DNA of 62,000 nt from Branchiostoma floridae (lineage: Eukaryota; Chordata; Leptocardii; Amphioxiformes; Branchiostomatidae). The stretch covers positions 15,604,132-15,666,131 of the forward strand of contig NC_049981.1 in the NCBI RefSeq assembly GCF_000003815.2. Reading direction: 5' to 3'. Positions 10,721 to 22,529 of this stretch are shown piece after piece. Positions within the stretch are counted from its first letter, which is position 1, and each line of letters opens with the position of its first letter. Below the pieces are notes generated by a model that saw only the letters and a program-made list of their open reading frames with translations, was not told where the DNA came from and ran no database searches. Made by a program: the position numbers and the translations under genes.

Positions 10721-11284
10721 CTGGTTTGTTACGGCGATGGATATGAGGCGGTGAACATGAATTTCAGATATAGGCTAAACATGTAATAATGCTTTGTCAT
10801 TCCGCTTAGAAACGCCACTTAATCATAGATTCATATTACCACAGGGAAAATAATCATCTGGGTAGCCTACTTCTTGTCAATGATTCATAAGCTGGTGACA
10901 AGTCATGATCCCCGAAGAATTCTCAAAGACTCATGTTTTTATCTTATGATTTTAATAATCATACTCCATCTTTGTCAAGGATTAGGTCTAATATTGTGCT
11001 GAAATTTTGCATATCTATGACACTTAAAACTACTAAAGGTTAAGAGACCTTACCTTGCATGTGCTAGGTCGCGGTCGAATCATACCGAGAGTTTTGCTGT
11101 GAACAAAAAATCGATTGTTAATTTGATATTACTGATGCCATTTTATCAGACATTTCTTCTTGTAAGGATCGGAGTTGAATGTATTTTCAAAAATCCCCGT
11201 CACTCCGTAGGAGCCATATAATGTCTCTGATCAAGTCAATGTTTACATACGTGTATCGCCGTGTATTAATTGTCGGATCTCAAT

Positions 11285-11345
11285 TTTGTATCCTTTGGAA
11301 AGGCACTTAACACGCCTTTTTTTACGCTACACAGGTATAAAATCC
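11285..11345 (+). repeat. SINE fragment
   Basis: TATCCTTTGGAAAGGCACTT matches the SINE body phrase seen at 10481. The fragment ends about 160 bp before the terminal exon at 11509. Confidence 0.5.
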
Positions 11346-11508
11346 GGACTTCGCGGCTGGATGGCAAAGGCCGATGGATGGAGAGGAATGGAATCCATTT
11401 TCCAAAATACAGTGGGAAAACAACCCAGTGGGCTTCCGTCCTCAAATACGATATGAAACCTTTTCCTTTGTGCTTTCCTTATCTTCGTATATTTTGTATT
11501 CCATACAG

Positions 11509-11863
11509 ATCACGAGAGGGCGTCAGAGAAGACCTACCTAGCGTGAGAGATGGCGGGCAGATCCAAGTGGTCGTCCCATCACCACCTCCGTACGAGGAAG
11601 TGACGTCAGAAGACCGCCGCCATCTTGGGAACCAGAGCGAGGCTGGCGCTGCCCCTCGGCCGCCACCGTACGCGTCCGTGGCGGAAGCTGACGAGCGAAC
11701 ACGACAACAAACGTCTCGGACAGAAGAACCACGGAGTTCCGAACAATGCCCGTCATACACAGAGGCAATAAGAAGCCCTACAAGTGCGAGTCCTACCGAA
11801 GAAATGCCCCATGAACTACCACCCGTGCCACCCCCTGCTTACGAAGAGGTCGTCAACAGATAG
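11509..11863 (+). CDS. Terminal exon: cytoplasmic tail with three PPxY motifs
   Basis: The acceptor TTCCATACAG (11499-11508) is followed by a phase-2 exon. One base completes an Arg codon, then 117 residues run to TAG at 11861-11863. The tail is Pro-, Ser- and Glu-rich and carries PPPYEEV, PPPYASV and PPPAYEEV, plus a weaker PSYTEA. PPxY is the core ligand for WW domains, for example of Nedd4-family HECT ubiquitin ligases, so the protein is probably trafficked or degraded through such partners. It joins 8603-9060 in frame, and 5615-6066 would fit equally well. AATAAA follows 76 bp after the stop. Topologically this resembles vertebrate two-pass PPxY proteins such as TMEM51, but no homology is claimed. 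Confidence 0.75.
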
Positions 11864-11938
11864 GGGCAAAAACACTGTGTCACGTGTAATAGCTATAATA
11901 TATCATTGATGGAAACCTATATGAACTTGAACTCATAC

Positions 11939-11944
11939 AATAAA
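11939..11944 (+). terminator. Polyadenylation signal AATAAA
   Basis: Lies 76 bp downstream of the stop at 11863, a normal distance for a short 3' UTR. Confidence 0.65.
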
Positions 11945-13296
11945 CATTTATTCTATTTTTTTGTTATCTATGTTTGCACTTAGTGCACCTGCAACTGTTC
12001 AATCTATTGTTCCATGTTAAAACAATATCTTATCGAACACAATGCTAATACCCAAGTGATTGCACTGTTGACTGTAAGATTATGAGGGAGAACTTTTTCT
12101 AAGCAATTGAAACCAAAAGAAAATTACGATGTTTTCATATACCAAGAACACGGTGAAAAATTGAAATGTTGCTGATATTGCGTAATACCAACGTAGATAG
12201 GCAAGATACATAAATAGTCACGAAAGTTATTTTCATGTTTGAACTGCTGTACATCGTATGCGTAATGTTGCCCCTGTATCTATCATACAGTGACGTAACC
12301 TCGCTCACCAGACAATTTTATGTCATACAATAAGGCTTTTCTTTTCACTAAGGACATGTCAACAAAGCCTGACCAGCACCTGGTAAGCAAGGTTAAAATA
12401 GACCTATTCGGTGACGTTGATGTTTGATATTTGTAGGATCAGCATCAAGCTCACATGCTACCAATATCACAAAGTGTGGCATTGTACAGTGTAACTGTCA
12501 CAACTGTATTAAATTTGAAGTCGGTAAAGATAAGCAAACCAACTCGGGTATGTTGTACAGTATGCGTTTAAGAAGTTTAAGAAGGCATAAAAAGAGTCAT
12601 TATGTTATAGTAGTATTTCCGTGAATGCTTAAGATGACAATATCACTAGGATTGGTACTCGTATAATGCTTTCCATCGGATTTGTTACAAATACATATGA
12701 TCACTAGTATTGCAAGAATTTTTCTTAATCCATATCCGCGTGATCCATATTTGCATGATCAATTCAAATTTTCGGCTCGGTATTGATGAAAGATAAATAA
12801 TATCTACCACCCAGTTAACTTCAGCTGATAGTTGCAAATGCCATTAATGATTACTGATGCAATCAGTAGCTAAACGTAATAAATTTACATGCGACTAGCA
12901 TGGAGCCATCTGAGTCGTCTGATTGAAGGCCATATATTGCCATAAAGGCCATATGAGGCTATTGCCATAAAAATCACATAAGCCCGTATAAGCGCACGTT
13001 TTGAAATCCAACATTTACGTCTTAAAGGATGCATAAAGATGTTCTTTTTAACGAAAGCAATGATTTCTGGATTCATTACGGATGCTAAACTTTTCCTTTC
13101 AGTGCACACAAAAATCAAGGCCCCCTTTCCACTAGCTGCGCTCTTACTTAGACCTACAACGCATGTGAGTGACCTTTGACTTTAAAGTGGGTCTATCATA
13201 CAAAATGTAAAAGTGTGACTGAAAAGACGAGAAAACACAATGCGAAAAAGGAAAATAAGTCTTCTTCTTTACAGTTTTCTTTACTACACATTAGAT
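11945..13296. other. Non-coding stretch, nothing recognised
   Basis: AT-rich with no convincing frame on either strand. Short open frames here have no recognisable motif. Confidence 0.4.
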
Positions 13297-14117
13297 AGGA
13301 CTTACGTTGGGACGACCAAGTAGATGTGATGGTGTCTAAAGCCAGCAAGCGTCTCTTTGTCGTCAGTAGACTGCGCCGATCCGGAGTACCATTTATTTAT
13401 TTTATTTATCTGATCTCACTATCATATACTGCGGGTACATTCGTCTCATCCTAGAATATGGTGCTCCTTGCTTTAGTGCCGCACTCACAAGCAAACAGTT
13501 TGCAGCCCTAGAGCGTGTGCAGACTGAACGTGCCTGCAAAATGATCATTGGACGCCGGTACAACTCCTACTCAGAAACGCTAGAACAGCTCAATCTCCAA
13601 CGCCTATCAGACCGCCGTAGGAGCCTGTGTGTTGACTTTGCTACCAAAGTTGAGAAATCCCCACGGTTCTGTTCTTGGCTGCCCCCCACCCGTGTCCAAC
13701 AGCATGGTGGAAACTTACGCAACTCTGGACAGTACCAGCAGCCTTCTGGGTCAAAGCGCTACATGTCAAGCGCCATCCCGGCCTTGTAGAAACGCTTAAC
13801 GGACTCTAACTGAACTTTACTCCTCAGTCACACTATGACAATTATTGCCTCTTCATGGTGATTTACGATCTCTTTTTTTTTTAAGTTGTCTTGTTGAAGT
13901 TTTAAGTCTACATAAAGTCTAAGTCTGTACGTATTACTTCGATATTGTATTTTAACCAGTAACTATTGACCCATTGTTTTAACGTCGTGCATAAAGTTTT
14001 CTAATTGATGTATTTTCAATAGAACATGATTGTATTGTCCTCGCAATTCAGCCTCATAGGCTGCCAGGAGGACTATTATGCTTATTGCTTAATAAACCAG
14101 TCTACTACTACTACTAC
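13297..14117 (+). mobile_element. CR1-like LINE, 3' end with (TAC)n tail
   Basis: Plus-strand frames read DLRWDDQVDVMVSKASKRLF, then YIRLILEYGAPCFSAALTS, then LERVQTERACKMIIGRRYNS and LQRLSDRRRSLCVDFATKVE. This is the conserved post-catalytic part of a CR1-type reverse transcriptase. An A/T-rich insertion around 13388-13415 and a frameshift interrupt it. The frame stops at 13788. About 300 bp of 3' UTR end in AATAAACCAGTC followed by five TAC units, a typical short-repeat LINE tail. Dead, 5'-truncated copy. Confidence 0.8.
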
Positions 14118-14674
14118 AGTTTGTTGAGCGGTCTGTCAAAGCTTAGCACAGGGAGAGAGAGAGAGAGAGAGCGACGAGAGCGCCGCCCCAGTGGAAAAGG
14201 GGTATAAGTGCATGCAGTGGCGTACCTGCAATGACGTTTTTACTTTTAATAATTACCGGATTGCTTTATCAACTTTTCACAACGATTTACTAGGTGATAG
14301 ATAAGAAGATGGAAATACTCGACTCACGAGATGACGATGGAAAATGGGTAAAGAAAAGACATTTACAAACATTCACATTCCTCTCATCATGCGTGGTCTT
14401 CAGATTCATCAGCCTAAGCTGCGCAAAAATAGTAGACATCGGCAAAACACTCTGATAAGTTACCAGCGTTACTGATATGTACAATGGCAGAGATAAATAG
14501 TCCAAAAAACATGGATGCCTAGTTTTTGGAACTGTACTGTACATGTTGCGCCCTCTATCTAAAGCTGTTGGCTCTGCAAAATTATGCTTAGGGTAACAAT
14601 CTTCGATTTTTGCAAATCGGCCAAAGCAACTTCCATTTTTCCATATAGCCGCACTTTTTATGACTTTATTAGCC

Positions 14675-14708
<34 letters not shown>

Positions 14709-15039
14709 GTATAATGGACATCCAAAACACTACACATGACATGTGAGGATACAAGTTAGCTTTGTTCTTGCATTGGAAGACTACTTGCTTGAAACGTTTT
14801 TTTTTTCTAGATTGATCTAGGCAGGCCAGTCTCACATTACACTTGCATGCACCATTCCGTGAAGCTGAAGTGTTTCTTGGTTGAGTAATTATTGCAACAT
14901 AGAACCCTGAGTGCTTGCACTCAAGCCAAAACTGCTACTTGTGATCCCTGCAAATTTTAGGAACGACTATTCAATATTTTGGATAGAAATTACCTCGTTT
15001 CAGAAATTTCCTCGTTCGACTCACACTTTAAGCCTCGTG
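14118..15039. other. Non-coding stretch with microsatellites
   Basis: Contains a short (GA)n at 14152-14171 and (TA)n(TGTA)n at 14676-14712. No gene recognised. Confidence 0.5.
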
Positions 15040-15132
15040 TAACCAAGACGCCGGCAGTCTGAGCCGTGAGACTTTCTACCGGCCCACAGCTAGGAGCTTA
15101 CTCTCGTTTGTTTGCTCTCTGATTCTGAGCCA
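15040..15132 (+). other. Possible 5' non-coding exon with strong donor
   Basis: GAGCCAG|GTAAGTG at 15132-15133 is a near-perfect splice donor following a pyrimidine-rich, frame-closed segment. Its position just before the gap and the LRR-Ig remnant suggests that receptor's leader exon. Inference from position only. Confidence 0.3.
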
Positions 15133-15256
15133 GGTAAGTGCACGGAATCATCTGCATACAAGTAACATTGAACAAGTCACCTGCACCAGACGAATTTTAA
15201 CTACGCCAGTCATATGTTATATGGATTACACCGAAACACGCGTTTAGCATGCAACT

Positions 15257-15917
15257 NNNNNNNNNNNNNNNNNNNNNNNNNNNNNNNNNNNNNNNNNNNN
15301 NNNNNNNNNNNNNNNNNNNNNNNNNNNNNNNNNNNNNNNNNNNNNNNNNNNNNNNNNNNNNNNNNNNNNNNNNNNNNNNNNNNNNNNNNNNNNNNNNNNN
15401 NNNNNNNNNNNNNNNNNNNNNNNNNNNNNNNNNNNNNNNNNNNNNNNNNNNNNNNNNNNNNNNNNNNNNNNNNNNNNNNNNNNNNNNNNNNNNNNNNNNN
15501 NNNNNNNNNNNNNNNNNNNNNNNNNNNNNNNNNNNNNNNNNNNNNNNNNNNNNNNNNNNNNNNNNNNNNNNNNNNNNNNNNNNNNNNNNNNNNNNNNNNN
15601 NNNNNNNNNNNNNNNNNNNNNNNNNNNNNNNNNNNNNNNNNNNNNNNNNNNNNNNNNNNNNNNNNNNNNNNNNNNNNNNNNNNNNNNNNNNNNNNNNNNN
15701 NNNNNNNNNNNNNNNNNNNNNNNNNNNNNNNNNNNNNNNNNNNNNNNNNNNNNNNNNNNNNNNNNNNNNNNNNNNNNNNNNNNNNNNNNNNNNNNNNNNN
15801 NNNNNNNNNNNNNNNNNNNNNNNNNNNNNNNNNNNNNNNNNNNNNNNNNNNNNNNNNNNNNNNNNNNNNNNNNNNNNNNNNNNNNNNNNNNNNNNNNNNN
15901 NNNNNNNNNNNNNNNNN
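15257..15917. other. Assembly gap (661 N)
   Basis: Run of N immediately upstream of the LRRCT remnant. The leucine-rich repeats of that gene presumably lie here. Confidence 0.99.
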
Positions 15918-16588
15918 TGGAAAGTAAAATCATATGTTAAGAGCCTAGCAACTTCCTTGGGCAAATGCTAAAAGACATATATCCTGAAGATCTGATTTGT
16001 GAAGAACCAAACATTTGACGGTTTGATGAGAGCGCAAACAGTACATTGAAAGAGGGTAAAACACACCATTTGGTCTATAAAAAAAAACTATTGTAATCCC
16101 TGCACCTCACATCACAGTCATTTTACCAACAGGACTTAATGTAACTATAAACTCGGTTGGAAGAGTGACTGTGGATGTGAACGGTACCGTCATTATCAGA
16201 AAAGTCACCACAGCAGATGCTGGTACATACGTCTGTATTGCAAAAAACCTTGTTGGCTCCTTATCTGCTACCCTGTCCGTCGGTGTGCCAATCTCAATAT
16301 CGCCTAACTCCATAAGTCACTCATCTGTCGCGACATATTCTTTTCCAATTGACAACACAAAGCAATGATGAACGGACACTTTTCCCCTGCCTGCCTGCTA
16401 TTATTGGTATTGGTTTCTTTGTGGCTGCCGTTGTTCTGCTTGGAGTTGTCTGCAAAAAAATACAAATCGTTGTTTAGATTGCGATGGTTCCGACATTAAC
16501 ATGTATGAGAATGATGATGATGATGATGATGATGTCCGGATAGGCAATGGACTGGCAGTACTCTTACCCCACATCAGTTAATAAGCTG
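15918..16588 (+). pseudogene. LRR-Ig transmembrane receptor remnant
   Basis: Pieces in order: LRRCT end (LGQMLKDIYPEDLICEEPNI, 15956-16015), linker FDESANSTLKEGKTHHLV, I-set Ig domain (LPTGLNVTINSVGRVTVDVN, then TTADAGTYVCIAKN, to about 16285), a juxtamembrane and TM helix (PAIIGIGFFVAAVVLLGVVC, 16391-16450), then a tail with NMYEN and a GAT-encoded Asp run. Lesions: TGA at 16016-16018, a Tyr codon (16076) where the first Ig cysteine belongs, frame changes at two A-runs (16079-16087 and 16453-16459) and near 16330-16345. Intact members of this family, expanded in amphioxus, are cell-surface or immune-type receptors, and the YEN motif is a Grb2-SH2 type site. Two frame changes at homopolymers could be sequencing errors, but the stop and lost cysteine argue for decay. 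Confidence 0.8.
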
Positions 16589-17409
16589 ATTTCATCTTAC
16601 CTTAGCCTTTGTTTACACAATCTCTCGCTGGCTGGGGTTAATTATATGGGCCGGCCGCTAGGGGCGCGATTTTAGTCAGGCTTATCTTACCTTGGTGGAG
16701 ACTAGAGATCATTTGCGCTCACGTGAAGTCTGAGGCCTGAAAGGAATTCAAAGCCATAATCTGTGAATTCTAAGTCAACAACCATAATAAGCAAAGGGCT
16801 CCTTGCCACGTGAATATGCTCCATTGAAGTTCCTTCTCATGTCTACTGAAGGAACGGCAGTACTAGTCAGGCAGGGTGATTTCGTGCACTGACACTATGT
16901 CAATCTTAGTTAAGTATCAACTTTGGCCTTGATAAAGGCAAAGAACAAAAACATGATAAATAAGTCGATGGATTAAGATAATAAAATGAGCACAAACGAT
17001 GTCCGTGTAAGCGACAGCTTAAATTGTAATTCGTTGTGATCCCAGCGCCTCACAGCAAGAATCATGTGAACTACTGTAAGGCCATGTTGATTTGACTATA
17101 TGGATGACATCCTATGGGAACTCCAAAATTGATGCGAGCGAGCGATAATAAAAATAAAGTTGCCTTCAGTATGAAATCTAATTGGTCAGGAAGGTTGAAT
17201 ATTGGTCTAAATACACACAGTATGGTATATCAACAGTTAGGTGTAGGGACCGGTACATCGTACAGGTGCAAAATGTTTTTCTTCTTCTTGGAACGAACCG
17301 AAAAAAAACTAGAAAGGCCGACATTTGCTTGAGAGCAAATACAGCATATTTCAGCCATCTCCCTCCCCATGAAACAATAGACTATTTCAAAATCACCCAT
17401 TTGAAAAAT
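16589..17409. other. Non-coding stretch, nothing recognised
   Basis: No convincing coding frame or repeat. Confidence 0.4.
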
Positions 17410-18105
17410 CACTTTTACTGATGACGATTTAACCCAAAAATGAATCTTACAAAATTCCCCCGTTCAAGAATAGACTCCAGTGCACCCTATGTGAATTTGC
17501 ACAATAGACCAGTGCAGAAATACTCACACTGAAACCTTGGCGTTTTGAATAAGAAACCAAATCCAAAATTGAATTTAGCAAAAAAGGTCCCAGTGCATGA
17601 AAAGGTATGATAGACCAGTCTAAAAACACTTCCACTAAAAATTGAATTTTGAATCATCACCCGTCCAAAACTGAATTTGAAAAAATCTCCCTTCCGTGTG
17701 CAAAAATGGACTCTTCCATGTAAAGTAGAGCAGTCCAAAAATAAATCCGTTAAAATAGGACTTTGACATAATCACTGAAGTCCAAAAAAATGGATTTTTA
17801 AAAAAGCCCCCCTCAATGCAAGAATGGACTCTTCCAGCACATCCAAGTAAAATTGCAAATTAGACCAGTCCAAAAATAACCCTACTGAAAGACTTTGACA
17901 AACTAGAAGTCACCAAAGTCCAAAATATGAATTTCAAAAAAATCCCCCCTCCGTGTGAGAATAGACTCTTCCAGCACACTTTCTGTAAAATTGCGAAATA
18001 GACCTGTCCAAAAATACACCCACTGAAAGACTTCACCAGTCCAATGATGAATTTAAAAAAAAATGAACCCCTCCGTGTAAGAATGGACTCTTCGAGATAA
18101 CACTG
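17410..18105. repeat. Decayed tandem repeat, unit about 115-140 bp
   Basis: The phrase AGAATGGACTCTTCCAGCAC and variants recur at 17468, 17704, 17820, 17958 and 18079, each followed by 'TAGACCAGTCCAAAAATA' and 'TTTAAAAAAATCCCCCCTCC' variants. About five diverged copies. Confidence 0.75.
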
Positions 18106-18237
18106 GGCTCGCTGATTGGCTGCCACCTCCCCCTTTTTAGGATATAGATTCAGGCTAAGTGATTGGTTACCTATCTAATTAGATAGATGCCAGTAGGTGC
18201 AATCTGCAGCTGGGGGTCTTGACCTCTCTGGCTATTG

Positions 18238-18960
18238 GAAAATGACAAAAAAAATCCCCAAATATATAATTTTGAAGTAGTTTATGACAAAAATTATACA
18301 TGTGTCATTTGAATAAATATCTAGTGCACCCTTTTACCAAAATTTAGGTCATTTGGTTTTAAAACCAGAGCACCAGAGCCAAAAGTGTACGTTTTTGGTC
18401 ATAAAATGGCCAAATAATCGCAAAATTAAGCATTTTGTTGTACAGTATGCCTCAAGTGTTAATGAATCCATGTGCGCATATGTCTAGGGCACTCCTATAC
18501 TAAATTTCAGGTCATCTGGTTCTAAAACCAGGGTACAGGAGCCAAAAGTGTCCTTTTTTGGTCAACAAATGACCAAAAAAATCGCAAAAATAAGCATTTC
18601 CTTATACTGTACACCAAAACTGATATTGAATCTATATGGGGGACTTATCAAGGCACATCTGTGCCAAATTTTAGCTCATTCGGTTATAATACCAGGGTAC
18701 AGGGGGCCCAAATATACAGTTTTGGTCTTAAGATGACCAAAAAACCTTAATAAAATCATTTAAGAGACAGATATGGAAAAAATGAAAAAAACATCCGAGG
18801 ATATTGGCCCACTCTACTCTTGCGCCAAATTTCAAGTCATTCGGTTGAGGAACAACGGAGATACTGTGTTCTGAAGATTTGACAGGAGAAAGAAAGAAAG
18901 AAAGAAAGAAACATTACGATTACAATATATTTCACCATACCTATGGTATGGCTGAAATAT
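18238..18960. repeat. Tandem repeat, unit about 164 bp
   Basis: GAGCCAAAAGTGTACGTTTT recurs in variant form with GCC anchors at 18378, 18541 and 18705 (163-164 bp apart), each preceded by 'AAATTTCAGGTCATCTGGTT' and followed by 'GACCAAAAAAATCGCAAAA'. A fourth, shorter unit runs to a GAAA-repeat (18889-18912) and the palindrome CCATACCTATGGTATGG. Confidence 0.8.
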
Positions 18961-18984
18961 AACAAACAGACACAGACTTGAAAA

Positions 18985-19387
18985 AAAAAACAGTGGAACG
19001 GTTTTCGCCAATACGAAAATGGACACACTATATTGGCAGGCATTTGGGGTCTTACCAGGCCAAGAAGACAACAAGAGCGAAGTTGAGTAGAGTTTATATG
19101 ACACCGACAATATAGTCATTTGTACCAGGTTTCTACAGTTAAAGGTACAGAGACAGTTAGCCTCGATTGCATGGAGATGGGATTTTAAAACGACAGTGGC
19201 AGTCGAATAATCCACCAAACAGATTCGTTTGTAGCAAAATTGACCATTTACCATGGTTTTGAGTATTGCTAATTCTCAAGTTTCCACAGACAATCAGGTC
19301 CAGGTTCAGGTTTGGACCTGAAAATGATCCTCTGGACCCGAACGGAACCTATCCATGAATTCTGTACTTGTACTTACCCCTACGAAC
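18985..19387 (-). mobile_element. hAT-like non-autonomous element, copy 1 (inverted)
   Basis: Read on the minus strand it begins TAGGGGTAAGTAC, passes through a region repeating the phrase 'AGGTCCAG' and ends near CATTTTCGTATTGG. It aligns along its length with 20192-20570 on the plus strand. The TAGGGGTGGG-type end is typical of hAT elements. Confidence 0.6.
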
Positions 19388-19701
19388 AGTAGATTTTTTT
19401 TCTTTCTGTCCTTTCACATCTTATTCTTTGATTTTAGATCTATTTTGGCATTCTATGGCATTAGTTATCTGTTTTCTGATCTTTTTTTTTTTCAATCTAC
19501 TGCATATATGGGCTCATTTTACAGTTGCTTTGCAGAATTAATGTGTGATTGAAAACTTTTTTTTTCTGGAAACGGCCAAAAATTTATACGAGCGCGGGTG
19601 TCATTCATATAATCAAATTAAATAACCTAGCCGGGGAAGAAATTCCTGTGCACAAGTGTAATTATGATAAAAGTGTCGATTCTGTAGATTGAAAGTCCAT
19701 T

Positions 19702-20195
19702 ATGATATACGAAAAAGATAGTGGCGATGAAGGGTTATCCGTTTACTATGGAGACGGCAAGCACAATACTAAGCATTAGGGTAATGGGGTGAAAGCACTA
19801 TATGCTGTTTCTCTGATTACCGATGACAACTTCCACGAGAAAACAACACTCTCAAATATTCCATTCATCTGTGATAATAATAGTAAGTAAACATTATCTG
19901 CTTCTTTTAAGATCATTTATGATTTACAATATTTCATTTTCAGAAATTCAAATGTTGTGTCCGTCTCACTATGTTTAGCATAACAGCAGTGCCTTAATAT
20001 GTACGAAAACGGTGATTGTATAAATGTAGCAGCTTCTGATGATTATGTATAAGAGCAAAACATTTATGAGCATGAAAATGGTGACTATGTGCCACATCAG
20101 CTTATTCCATATGTGACCAGGGCAGTACCCTGTATGAAAATGATGATAGTTAAGCTAAGCACGACAACGAGTATGACAAACGTAATGACTAGGGG
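19702..20195 (+). pseudogene. Orphan tyrosine-rich receptor tail remnants
   Basis: 19702-19779 reads MIYEKDSGDEGLSVYYGDGK and stops. From 19999 a second stretch reads NMYENGDCINVAASDDYV, a TAA, then NIYEHENGDYVPHQ. After a frame change come LYENDDS and HDNEYDKRND. Several Tyr-x-Asn and Tyr-Glu motifs match the tail that follows the TM in the LRR-Ig remnant (NMYEN, 16498-16512). This is probably the cytoplasmic end of the same or a duplicated receptor, now broken. No Ig or TM segment lies next to it. Confidence 0.5.
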
Positions 20196-20570
20196 TGGGT
20201 ACCGGTACAGAAGATTAAAGTCTAGGTCCGGTTCAGGTCCAGAGGATCAGGTCCAGATCCGGATCTGAACCTAGACTTGATTCAGTATGTGAAAAATTGT
20301 GAATAGACGATACTCAAAACAATGGTCCATTTCGCAACACATCTATTTCGTGGAGTATTGGACTCCCACTGGCGTAATAAAATCCTACAAGGCTAACTGC
20401 CTCTGTACGATTGATTGTAAAACTTGGTAGAAATGACTATACAGACTCTACTCTACTTCGCTCTTGTTATTTTCTTCGACCGGTAAGCCCCAAACGTGTG
20501 AATGCCTAAACATATAATCTGTTCATTTTCCAATACGTCCAACATCCGGTCCACTGAATCTTTTCAGGTC
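20192..20570 (+). mobile_element. hAT-like non-autonomous element, copy 2
   Basis: Starts TAGGGGTGGGTACCGG and contains TCCGGTTCAGGTCCAGAGGA, TTTTGAGTAT and CGAAGTAGAG in reverse order to copy 1. The two copies form a long inverted pair about 800 bp apart. Confidence 0.65.
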
Positions 20571-21273
20571 CGTTTTTTCCGTTTTCGCCCCCCCCCCCAT
20601 ACCCGCCAGTGTTTTCGTCCCCCCTAAGAACATAGCTTCTCGGAGGGTTCTCAAGAGCAACTGATTACTACATATCAGGCTCGCTACCTGGTACTATACT
20701 GCACCTGGGGAGTAACGTATATGGTGTGTTACCTGGTGCCTATATGGGACCTTATTACCTGAAGATGTTATACCTCGAAAGTCGATACTATACGATTCGG
20801 TGCAAACAAGCCATTGGAATGAAAAAAAAAACATTTTTTTTGCAGTTGAGGTGGCAGAAAAAGACAGCGCTATCGCGAACGTATATTGATCAACATCTAC
20901 GGAATAAGCTACATGTTTTCAATTTGTCACAGTATTTTCTTTCTTGTGCAGGAAACATTTCCAAAGCACTAACAAAAACAGTTTAATAACAGTTTCTCTT
21001 AAGAAACACTAGTAAAACACCAGTTCCTAAATACTAGAAAAACAGTCATATTGGAGGTGAAGATACCCATAGGCTAGGTGCCTATAACAAAATGTGCGAT
21101 ATTCTAATGAATACCTTATATCTACATAACTAATAAAGACATTTCATACTTCTTTTGTGGTTAATTTATGGTAAAGGCTTCATATTGGAGATATATAGGT
21201 TGCTTGAGGACAGGTGAGTACAATGAAATACATCTTATGTCGAGACTCAGATACATGTATATGCAATAATGGA
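20571..21273. other. Non-coding stretch, nothing recognised
   Basis: Includes a C-homopolymer near 20588-20600. No gene recognised. Confidence 0.4.
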
Positions 21274-21846
21274 NNNNNNNNNNNNNNNNNNNNNNNNNNN
21301 NNNNNNNNNNNNNNNNNNNNNNNNNNNNNNNNNNNNNNNNNNNNNNNNNNNNNNNNNNNNNNNNNNNNNNNNNNNNNNNNNNNNNNNNNNNNNNNNNNNN
21401 NNNNNNNNNNNNNNNNNNNNNNNNNNNNNNNNNNNNNNNNNNNNNNNNNNNNNNNNNNNNNNNNNNNNNNNNNNNNNNNNNNNNNNNNNNNNNNNNNNNN
21501 NNNNNNNNNNNNNNNNNNNNNNNNNNNNNNNNNNNNNNNNNNNNNNNNNNNNNNNNNNNNNNNNNNNNNNNNNNNNNNNNNNNNNNNNNNNNNNNNNNNN
21601 NNNNNNNNNNNNNNNNNNNNNNNNNNNNNNNNNNNNNNNNNNNNNNNNNNNNNNNNNNNNNNNNNNNNNNNNNNNNNNNNNNNNNNNNNNNNNNNNNNNN
21701 NNNNNNNNNNNNNNNNNNNNNNNNNNNNNNNNNNNNNNNNNNNNNNNNNNNNNNNNNNNNNNNNNNNNNNNNNNNNNNNNNNNNNNNNNNNNNNNNNNNN
21801 NNNNNNNNNNNNNNNNNNNNNNNNNNNNNNNNNNNNNNNNNNNNNN
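21274..21846. other. Assembly gap (573 N)
   Basis: Run of N; content unknown. Confidence 0.99.
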
Positions 21847-22529
21847 GCCTCCTTCTGGGCAAATCATAGAAACAACGGTAGCGTGTGCACGTTTGTCATG
21901 GTAGGATGTAAGGCCAGAAAAGCAGAACAACGTGAAATAAGAGTCGAGTCTTATCTACACGGCTCAGAAGCAGCCTCTAATTGTACTAGGTCCGACCATT
22001 AGGAGGATGCCATTCATGACTAAAAGCAAGACCTTGAGATGGACATACAGTTATGAAGTAAATGTAAAGATTGTATCTGCAAGCCTGAAGTAAAAAGAAA
22101 CAATTTCAAGACATAACACGTAAAATTTAACAAGAATGCCTTTATACTTTATAGCCACCTATCTGAAAACGTAGCACGTTTTCATATCACATGCAAGGCG
22201 CCCTTCTACTTTTAATCACCTGTCTTGAAAAGGGAGAGAAAGGATGAAACGCATTATGATAACTGACAATGCAATTATATCTATTTCTCTCAACTGTCAT
22301 CTGCTTTTTTCGTCGTGGTTATGATTTATCCTGAAGAGGAGGAAGCATCCAACTCAATAAAACATGGGAATGATGAAAATTATTTTAAATATCAACTAAG
22401 TGACAATCGCAAATCGATTTTACAACTTGGCAATGCTTGCTTAAACTTCACGGACTAGTAACGGTTCTTAGAACTTCTAACGGAATTCCGAGAACAAGAT
22501 AATAGTGTTGGCATGTATGTTAACCCTAT
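21847..22529. other. Non-coding stretch, nothing recognised
   Basis: A short open frame continues from the gap to 22002 but has no recognisable motif. Confidence 0.35.

Larger units (their letters stand above)
9061..11508 (+). other. Intron of the 8603 gene, with SINE pieces
   Basis: No coding frame is convincing. It holds SINE-derived sequence at 10470-10720, a tRNA-like B box (GGTCGAATCATACC, about 11073) and another SINE fragment at 11285-11345. The rest is unassigned. Confidence 0.5.

Noticed and set aside
15197-22002. Long open frames at 15197-15971 and 21161-22002
   Set aside because: Made of N-gap residues, with no real sequence content.
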